Below are positions 31,531-41,600 of a DNA stretch of 64,000 nt, piece by piece (within the stretch, counting starts at the first letter, position 1; each line of letters starts with the position of its first letter). The DNA is taken from NCBI GenBank assembly GCA_024449915.1, contig JAMZAV010000358.1, positions 992,001-1,056,000 of the forward strand, read 5' to 3'. The notes under the pieces are model-generated. The model did no database searches and was not told where the DNA came from. It saw nothing but the letters and a program-made list of their open reading frames with translations. Origin of the DNA: Sweltsa coloradensis (taxonomy: Eukaryota > Arthropoda > Insecta > Plecoptera > Chloroperlidae). The translations under genes were made by a program, and so were the position numbers.

Positions 31531-31860
31531 ATTAAAAGAGATGAATCTGGTTGTGAAATGTAATGCAAGTGTCTCATGTTAGAACACAGTTTAGTGTACA
31601 ATACATATCTTAGGTTAGCACTTAGCAAAGTAGAGGTGACTCCACTCAGTGCAGAAGAACAACAGGTTGTCCGTGTACGATCGAGACGGTGCAGCCGAGG
31701 TTATTGCTCTGAGTAACGCACACTTCCTCCTACACGTTCACACGTCATCCATTGTGGGATGTACAGCGTTGAGAATCATCAACACTGGAGGTAAAGATGT
31801 CCCAGCTATTTCTTATCGTTCTTAAGTTATGTTTCCAACAAGGGAAATAATAGTTTTTAG

Positions 31861-31870
31861 TTTATTTATT
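31861..31870 (-). promoter_or_regulatory. Candidate poly(A) signal of the Kelch-like gene
   Basis: Reading the minus strand from the stop at 32412, the first AATAAA (overlapping pair AATAAATAAA) is here, about 540 bases downstream. A long 3' UTR would be needed, so this is only a candidate. Confidence 0.3.
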
Positions 31871-32411
31871 CAAGGGCAAATCAACTTTTAGGTGATATGC
31901 ACCACACTATTCTAGGGAGATGAGGGTGAAGGACAGGTCCATGCTTTACAAAACTAGAGACAGGTGGGAAGGGGTTGCAGATTAATTACCTAATCTACAG
32001 CCAAGAGTAAGCATACACAATGCAGCATTGTCAGTGCGGAATGCGGATGAATAATAATAGAATAGTGTAAAGTATAAGTTCATTAAGTTGAAATTTTCTT
32101 TATAAAATCTAATTTACTTAACGGTTGCTGAATGCATGCTAAAGTTATAGATAATATTGTTGGTAAAATGTATGCGTTAGCACCTTCAAGTTGGCCAGCA
32201 TTAGCCTAACCTCTAAAACAAAACAATTAATGTAGGTACTGGGAAAAAACCAAAATAATTCAATAAAGGAAGGAAGACATTCCCTAGCCGTGGAAGCAGG
32301 AAGTACATGCTGGGGGCATGAGAGATCTAGCCAAAGATACAGGGAAAGAAGGCAACAGGTTTGCCGTAAGGAAAAGTTGTGACTAGATGAATTGAGATCG
32401 GCCCCGGCGCC

Positions 32412-32664
32412 TCAGAGCGGGCTGCTCATGTTGAGCGGAACGTGCAACGTGGCTGAACTGAGGGCGTACCGGCGGTGCCTCATGTTGGTCACGCAGTGCC
32501 ACCTGTTGGTGCGAGGGTTGTACTTCTCAACAGAGTCCAGGTAGTGGATGGAGTCGTGTCCGCCGAGGCAGTAGATGCGCTTGTCGCAGACCGTGGACGA
32601 CACCTCGCTGCGGGGGACGCTCATCGGAGCCACGTAGCTCCACTCGTTCGTCAGGGTGTTGTAC
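32412..32664 (-). CDS. Kelch-like gene exon 8 (kelch repeats 5-6, stop)
   Basis: It completes an Arg codon, then YNTLTNEWSYVAPMSVPRSE, IYCLGGHDSIHYLDSVEKYN and TNRWHCV, with a short tail to TGA at 32412. The acceptor is CTCTCCCAG|G. The last blade ends close to the C-terminus as usual. Confidence 0.92.
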
Positions 32665-35600
32665 CTGGGAGAGAAGGAACACACATTCAACCTAACATTG
32701 AAATAATTTTAAACAATTGGGAACATATGTAACAACAAAGCATAGCATAGTGGGGTGAGGGTTATGCTACAGATATTAGTTCAACAACAAAGCATAGCAT
32801 AGTGGGGTGAGGGTAACGCTAGAGATATTAGTTCAACAACAAAGCATAGCATAGTGGGGTGAGGGTTACGCTAGAGATATTAGTTCAACAACAAAGCATA
32901 GCATAGTGGGGTGAGGGTTACGCTAGAGATATTAGTTCAACAACAAAGCATAGCATAGTGGGGTGAGGGTTACGCTAGCGATATTAGTTCAACAACAAAG
33001 CATAGCATAGTGGGGTGAGGGTTATGCTAGAGATATTAGTAGTTCAACAACAAAGCCAGTTATAAATGTGCATTGATTACTAATTACTGATAAGAAATAT
33101 ATGTCATATCTTGATGTTGTTTATTCTATGGATGGAGGGTGTTAGTTGAAATGTCAACAACTATTATGTTCTCGTGTAACACTACCTGACAAACCCTATA
33201 CTTTTGTAGAAAGTCCTACAGGATGATAATAAAACTAACTAGCTAACTATGTGTACATAGTATTTTCAATTGTTGTTTTATAGCATTTTGTGGCATCAAT
33301 GTATTGCCCGCCTTAAACAACTTGTGTTTGAGGTGGGAAGAACAAGGGGAGGGTCTATGAAAGTGTCTGCCATGTTGGGGGAGTTGGGTTGGAGGTCATT
33401 AGAGGGAAGGAGGAGGGAGGGTAGGTTGTACAACAGTATAAGGATGATTAGGGGAAATAATGGGTGGAGGCAGTGGCGGCCTGACCATACAAATTCGGGA
33501 CCATGGCCCCGCGAGAAATAGGTGGGTGGGTGGTCAGGTCAGGATGGATGGAGGTGGTGGGTGGGGGGTGGACGGTCGTTGTGTGGACGTAAGTAAGTAG
33601 GCCTATTAATCATTGAGTGTTTGCTGCATAAATATGAGCTATTAAAGAAATAGTATCATGCCTATATGATGAAAACTTCCCGAACAAGCCAATACTCGTG
33701 TCAGATGGGAATGTAATTATTGTGATGGTTTTAAAATGCGCGCTCAAAAGATCGTGCCAAATAAACTGAAAAAGAACAAAGTCACCCAAACGCGCGGTAC
33801 CACCAAGCATCTAATATTTTTTTCTGTAACCAACTACTACCAGTGGTGCCGGGTGGATATGGGTGTCCGCAGGGGGTGGGGAGGAGGGGGGCCAGGACTC
33901 CTGGCCAAGCTTTTAACATTTGATAGTCCTATTTTTTCGGTTTCTTGAGCCAACATTTTTGTTAAAAACCCCAATCGAGCACAAGGACAAGACCTTCCAG
34001 GACAGTAGCGCCCACCCCACGGGAGCAAGGTAGCGGCCGCTCCAGTAGCCTGGGAGGGGTGGAGGGGGGGGGGGGCAAAGAAAGAAATTATTGAGAAAAA
34101 GTATGAGAGAGGATAAAAGAAAACACGCGGCAATTCGAAAGAGGGTGTCACTGTAATGGGAATTAATACAAGAAAACCACACCAATGTTTATGTATGAAC
34201 CTATCTGGCGTAGGCTGAAGTAGACACAAGAAAAAGTGTAATACACTGATTTGTGTTAGCGCTGTGGTAAGAAAATGAATTAAAATAATGAAATACATTA
34301 AAAATAGAAAGTTACAACACCCCTAAAAATATAAATAACAATTGTAAGGCACCTACTAATTATAATAAAAAATCAAGGACAAAGCCAAAACTATGAGATA
34401 AGTTTTACGCCACTGGCCGGTCTGGTCCGTCATTTTTTTAAATCTATCTATCTTACCAAGAAGTGTCCGACAATACTTTTCCAGTATATCCAGCTATTGC
34501 TATCTTCGATGACATAAAATAAATGTAAAGGTAAATCAACTCCACTCTATTATTTATATGCATATATTATTTAAGAATAGTTTAGTTGTGAATTAGAATA
34601 TTCATTTCATTTTTATATATTAATATTAAAAATTGAGAAGGGTACACACGTCGCCGAAATATCCTGGTAATGTCAGTTCGACTGCACAAAAACTACATTA
34701 TTTTGATGTTGCATTTAGCCCACTACTTTTTTCTAAAACGCACCAAATGCACTCTAAAAACCTGATAAAAAAATTTCGCCTGCGGCGCAGTTGTTGGGGG
34801 GCAGGCCCCCCAAACCCCCCTAATTTTTCCGCGAAGGTACAAGTTGGGATTTTTGCCCGTCCCGGACAAGATTTCTGTAGACGCCCTTGCCGGTGGGTAT
34901 GCTTAGCTGTTTGCCACGGCATATTTAAGGGCTCGCCTGAAAAAGTGTGTTAGGCCACCTAATTTGGGGCACTATAGCAAAAAATATGTCGCCATCACGT
35001 GGGTGCATGGGCACCCGCAGGAGAGGGCAAGGGGGCAGTTGCCCTCCCCCCCCCCCTCCATGGCCACGAGCCAGCAGAAGTGCTAATTTGCCCTTATTTG
35101 ATGTCTGGATTTATGATTAAACTTGTACAATCGATTTCTTTACTGATGAACGTATGTTAAATTTAATGGTTGGCAATTTTCTGCGAAATGAGTAGCTTAT
35201 TGTGTCTTTTACCTGCAATAGTTCGTCTTGAGTTTTGAAAAGAATACCACACCATGGAATAATGCGAATTTTGATCGTCACAATAAAAGGCTTGCGAAAA
35301 GGAAGATGTGAGGTGGGGTAAAGTCATATTATCTCAGTAATCAAAAAAACTAATAACAGCCCAACTCATTGTTGGGAATCTGAAGCTTTTGACTAAAGGA
35401 CAAAAAAAGGGGGTAAATTATTTTGAAGGTTTCCTTTAAGATTCCTTTTGGTGGTTTTCTAGTTTTGAGTATCGACTGCACACAAATTACATAATTTTGG
35501 TATTGTATTCAGCCCACTACTTTTTTCTAAAACCCACCAAACGCATTCTAAAACCCTAATTTTCAAAATTTTCGCATGCAGCGCTTTTGTTGGGGGGCAG

Positions 35601-38600
35601 AGCCTCCCCCCAAACCCCCTGTGCTTGCCCAACGAAAGTACAGATTGTGATGTATGCCCCTGCCAAAATTCCTGCGGCGCCCATGCGTGGGTGGGTGGGT
35701 GTAATACTATAAAGTTGGCCCCGGGGGTTTTCAGGGGTTCAAGCCGCCACTGGGTGGAGGGGGGGGGGGGAATCTGCAATAGGCTGGAGGGGGGAGGATC
35801 ATCCATAGAAGTTCCAGCGGAAAGAAGTAAAAAAACAGATTTGGGCCAGTATATTTTCTTGGAAAGAACTCTTAGGGAATGGAACGACTGATCTGGGGAT
35901 GTTTGAGATAGTGGGTCTTTAAGAGAGCTTAGGTCGCATTTGGGGAAGGGCAGTAATAAGGTCTTGGGGGAGTGAGTGGTGGGCACTGGGGGGTACAGAC
36001 TGGCCCATTTGCAGCCGTAAGCAATTGTTATGTTATGTTATGTGTACAAGGTTTTCTCACATAAGTTTATGTTCAATTTCAATATTTTTTCCAATATCTA
36101 CAATCCTGTACCTCTCAACGGACTTGAGCCAGAAGGTGCCGTCGAACCCTCCTAGAATGTAGATGTACTGGTCTAGTGCGACACACCCCGCCCTCGCCCT
36201 GGGCTCCCTCATGGGCGCGACCGTGTGCCAGCGCCGCAGGGAGGGGTCGAATCTCTCCACGCTCATCAGGTGGTTGCCCTCGGGGTCCAGGCCCCCCACT
36301 GCGTACAGCGCCCCCCCGGACGAGGCCACTCCGAGGAAAGCCCGTTGTCTGGACATCGGGACCGACTCCCGCCACACATCCTGGGGCTCGTCGTACGCCT
36401 GGAACCACACACACCTATGTAGGTCCATGGATGAATAATAGGCTATATAGATCCTAGATAGATTGGCCTACATGTAGGTAGATCTACTGTAGTAGGATAT
36501 ATTTTAATGTTTACCTACATACTACAGATAATAAGAAAGATAATTGATTGAGCAAATTAAAAGCCATAAAAACAACAACACTTCTATACGTACCCACACT
36601 TTGTCCTGGAAGCCTTCTGGGCTGAGTCCGCCCGCCACGTACAGTCGTCGCCCGACAAACGCAGCGCCGGCCCCTTGCACTTTCACAGGCAGCCTTCGTA
36701 GCTCTCTCCACACGTTGGTCTGCACGTTGTAACACTCGACGGCGTCCAGGGTTTGCGGACCGTTCTTACCACCTGGAGAACAAAACATGTCACAACGAGA
36801 CATCCAGACACTGATATCTGTGTCTACACAAAACACTCTGCCCATCAACAATCTTGGAACGAGTTGGGAGGCTCTACCATAAATATAGTTCTGGCAACAT
36901 GACTGTAAACAAAACTACCAAAAGTATTATTAATTATCATCCAAATACCATATGTAGTCCTAAATAATATAGTCTGACCTACCCCATAACTTTTCTTGTT
37001 GAAATACAAAAAACATACGCATAAATAAATATAATAAGAATATTGCATAGGAGGGAGGTCTAAGCATAAGCTGGTAAGGGGCTTTGAGACTTAAATTATT
37101 GAAAAAAGGTATGTTTATACTCTGGATAATTGCATGAGCGTAGCGAAGATTCCATTTCACTACACTGGAGAGAACAATCCGTAGTATTTTTTTTCTTTCT
37201 TTCTTTTTTTTTGTATTTTTGTGTGTTTTTTTAACACGATTCCGGCTAAACCGATACTCCAATTGCGATGACATTTTCTGGAGGCCTTCGAAATCTCTGA
37301 GCTTAGAACTGCCACGTTTTTGAGCTCAATCAAAAAATTATTTCTCAAGAAAATCGCAATTTTACGATTTTTTAAAAATGTCTTAGACTTTTAACATCTA
37401 CATGCTTTATCCGATTGTAATGATTTTTTCACTGAACTTTAATTTTATGAATTTATATATTCGTGTGAAATTTGAGCGCAATCGAAAAATTATTTCTCAC
37501 GAAAATAGTAATCTTACGCTTTTTTCATTTAAAAAAAATTACGCTCATCCAACAACGCACCAGAAAAAGCGTTTGCAAAGCTTCCTAGTAATAACATCAT
37601 GAGTCATGGGTTGAGAGTATTATTAGAGAAAATAAAAACAAAACACTTCCGGAATGGTTGGGTACAACATATTTCTACCTGCTGATGATGCACATAATTT
37701 AAACATGTTACGACAAGTGATTTAAGCCTTTATGCTATAAATTATGTTTACTTTCGTATTCAATTACTTATATTCGATTAATATGACTTCATGTTGGAAA
37801 TAGAGTCAGCAGAGTGGAGAGGAGAGAACGGTATTGCAACAAGAGAATGATGACAAGATTAGGTATCACCGAATCAGAATGACGCTTGGCAGGCCGGTGC
37901 TGGTTTTGTGATGGAAAACATCAATTGTGGAAGCATGCTGCATGTAAAGGAAAGAACAGAAAGGACATGTAAAGGAAAGTTACCCAACTAGTAACTGATG
38001 GTGGAATAAAGTGAAGCAAAGTCACTAATTAACTTTAAATACCGAGATCCACCGAGAAGTGACCTACCTATGACGTACGCCAGGTAGTCTGTGGCTGCAA
38101 CGGCCGCGTAGGACCGAGCGTGCTTCATGGTGGGTATCACCCGGGTCTGCTCACCCACCATATCGTCCCCCACCTCGGTCGGTATTACGCACTTCCACTT
38201 GTCGTAGCCCAGAGTGAAACACTCCACGTTGCACAGGGCCATGCCAATAGACTCGCCGCCGATAGCCAGCAGCACCTGGCCAGGAAATGATCAGAAGAGG
38301 TTAGCCTGATTCTCTGGCTGGGGGTTGGATAGCTGATGTCAATTAATTACAATGGATCACTTATGAAAGCGTTTCTTGCTTATTTACACCACAAAATATA
38401 ATGTGATGATATTATTTAGACTAGGCCTATCAAGTATCAAAACATCAAACCTATCAAGGTCCTATCAAGTGTGGGAAAAAGAGACCAACAGGTTATTTTT
38501 ATTTCGTTAGTAGGCCTAGTTACCTGTATGTTACTTAGTTAAGCTAGCCGCTAGGTATAACATTTATACAAAACAAATGTCAAAATGTTTCAGTCTAAAC

Positions 38601-41600
38601 GACCCTGGCTGTTTTCCATTGGAGAAGAACTGGCTATATGCCTACACACTATTTACAAAATTATTTACATGCACTGATGGTATGTGAATCAAAACTGCTT
38701 CAGATTCAGGTTAGTTGTTCAAACAAAATTGGTGACAGTTTCATGAGCCGGATTCGATTGCCTTGTGAACATGTTCCTCAATACAGATTGCAAATAACAA
38801 TAACGCAAATACAATAATACACAAATAACAACAATAACAATAACACCGTCTAGTAACGTGCTTACCTCCTGCTCCTTGCTGTAGCGCTGGTTCCTGAGCC
38901 TGGCTGGCCCGCGGCTGCTGTAGCGACTGAGCCACGCCGCGTGAACGTCCCCGTTGTCGTAGCGCTCCTCGAGCACGGCGCTGATCGCTCGGTTGATGTG
39001 GCCGGGCAGGCTCGTGTCGGCGACGTCAGCGTCAGTCTTGACAGCGAGGAGGACTTCCATCGAGACGCTGTTCAGGTGAAGCTTGCTGACCAGCACGTCG
39101 ACGTGAGCTAGCCGGGCGGGCAGGTCGTACTTGATCCAGCGTAGGATGCCCTAGGGAGGTTCCAGCCAGTGTTAGCTTAGCAGCAGTGTAGGGGGTTGGA
39201 GTCTGCCAACTCAAGTTACAAGAGCAGAGAGTTTATTATCACTTACTTATTTACCTATTTAAATTCTTGTAGGCCTAAATATCATTTAACAGATAGGCCT
39301 AGGCTTGTGTTCTAAACATTCTTATCCAAATAAATTTCCCTTTAAAACTTCTTATATATGTCACTTGAAGTAGGCCTACCCTCTACATGTGCCTGAGGTC
39401 AGATTCAAGAAAAAAATGATTGATTGATGGTCTTTATTTTTGGCATAGTTCATGTAAGACTACAGTAGCCTGTAGAAACCGTATGCTATAGCCTAAGTGA
39501 AGTGTCAGTTTAGAATACCAACAGACACAGAAAGAGAAAAAATAGGTAGTGTGCCAACTTGATACGAGGCCAAAGTAACTAATTTGGCTATGATAAAAAA
39601 GAACTGTATTATTATAAGGTAAAGAAATAAGTTTTACCAACATGGAGTAAACGTAGGTCTACGCCTAAATACAAACTAAAAAGGAATGGGTCGGCTAATA
39701 ATTAATAAATGAGTTTATAAAGATCATTTGATTCATTTCTGTACTTTTGTCAGAATTGTTATTTCAAATTGATGGCACTATTGTTGCCAACCTCAATGCC
39801 AGTGTTTGGGTGATCATACATTTACGTGTTTGTGACACAATTCTTGCACGACTCTTAAAATATCTGATGTAGTATGTTGAGGTCTGGCTCTACGAACCTC
39901 CAGTATCTCCCCTTCTTCCTTGACGTTGAGCAGCCTGGAACTGAGAACGGTGAGCAGAGAGTCCAGGGGGAAGTGAACGAACTCCTCCTCGCGTAGAACG
40001 AGAGAGAAGTTGTGCAGCGCGTACCGGAACGCAGCGTGCTCTAGCTCTGGGTAGTCGCGCATGCCGGCGCGCACGTAGGTGGACAGGCACGTGCCGGGAG
40101 TGAGCGTACTCTCCAGGTAGTGAGAGCAGTTCTTACGCAGCGTCGATACCTGGAAGAGGTCAGCCACTTCCATCAGGGCGTAGACGTTGTTGTCTGTGAT
40201 CTGCAAACATCGGGATTCAGCAAATTAATTGTGAAACAAATATATATATAATTATAGTTATAGAATAGAATAGAAGAATAGAATAGGTCTAGGCCTAGGC
40301 CTAGGCCAAATATAACTTTTAGGCCTAGGTGTATGCATCATGTTTTTATTTTTGTTTTATTAACAGTAAATAGATGGGTTGATCCTGGGGCTGGGCAGAT
40401 GAGTAAATACAAATGGCATTGAGTCTTAGCTAGGATAAATATAGGCCTAGGTACATGAGGGAGTCTCCAAAAGAACGGAGCACCTAATGGTGGGTGAAGG
40501 GTACGTAGGCCTACTTAACCCTGGGTAGAGATATTGATAAGAGATACGGTACATAATTAAGTACCTAGTACTTGGGTTGGGAGTATAGCTCCACAGCCAA
40601 TTGAAATGGGAGGTTCAAGTTAAAACTTAAAACTGTCATAAAACACTGACTAAGGTGCCTCAACTTTGTGATGAGAACATAAAAAGGGGCAGGAAGAGAG
40701 TGCCATTGAAGGGACATGAACATAGGCCTAAAGCTAGTGAGACCACAATGGAGTAGGTAGGCTTGAGCAGGCTTGTATAATCTTTGGTCTGGAGGCAACA
40801 GGTGTAGGTGGTCCAAGAGAGAGCAGCCAGAAGGGTTCTGCAAGTAGAAGCGCATGGAAGAGGAGATAAATGTAAGGGTGTCAAGATTTATGAGAGTGTG
40901 GAGGAAAGGTGAGATAAACTTGAGGACAAGAGGGGAAGAAAGAGCGTCTAGGCAAAATGCAGTAACGTATTTGGCTAGGGGAGTTCATTAGTAGGAGTAC
41001 CGTACAAAAGAAGAACCTTTCACCTTTCAAAATAATCTTATGACAAGGATGGTGGTCGATTGGAATTGACTCACTGAAGGGATGGTGAGGGAAAGAATCT
41101 TAAACGCTTAGCCTACAATCCTGCACACAACAATACAATCCCTACCAACGGCGGACTGTGGCCTAGATGAGGAAGAAGAGGAGGGAAGATTATTAACCCA
41201 TCGGCTTACCATTAAAAATCGCTGCGCCTGGCCCCTCAAATCCATTTATTTTTTACGAAATGGGGTTGCGGAGCGCACCTCAGCAAAAAATTCACTGCTC
41301 CAACAAAAATAACCCGATTTACTTGAAATAAAAACTAAAATGTAGCCTAAATAAATGTCTAGGTGTATGAACTTTCCTTCAAATTTTTCTTGGTGTCAAA
41401 ATATCGCACCCCTCATCTTCGCCATATCCTTCAAAATATTGCAATAAGCTGTAGCCGCCATAGCGCGCGCGCCGCCATACCACCTACGAATGCAAACATA
41501 ATCTTTCCTTCAAGCATAGACAGGCTAAAAATTGACCGAGTGACGAGCCAAACACATCGTTGGATGCAGCAAAGTGCGTAGAGTACATTGAGCGCGATCT

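Larger units (their letters stand above)
33471..35752. mobile_element. hAT element (2.3 kb) nested in LINE D
   Basis: The termini are cagtggcggcctgaccat and, on the other strand, cagtggcggcttgaaccc, the CAGTGGCGG form common in hAT. The same 8-bp ggtggagg lies on both sides (33463-33470 and 35753-35760). The interior has no clear transposase. It contains two related blocks (34660-34960, 35470-35700) and G/C runs. It lies in the last Kelch-like intron. Confidence 0.88.
33262..36040 (+). mobile_element. CR1-type LINE 3' remnant (LINE D) interrupted by a hAT
   Basis: Before the hAT, FEVGRTRGGSMKVSAMLGEL and GWRSLEGRRREGRLYNSI match the C-terminal block of CR1-like RTs (LGW..LE.RR...R). After it, FGQYIFLERTLREWND continues that block. 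The 3' tail has gttatgttatgttatg repeats (36027-36042), a typical LINE microsatellite end. Confidence 0.75.

Noticed and set aside
36115..36457. Several ORFs of 65-99 residues opposite or out of frame with Kelch-like exon 7
   Set aside because: GC-rich shadow frames; the kelch motifs are in one minus-strand frame only.
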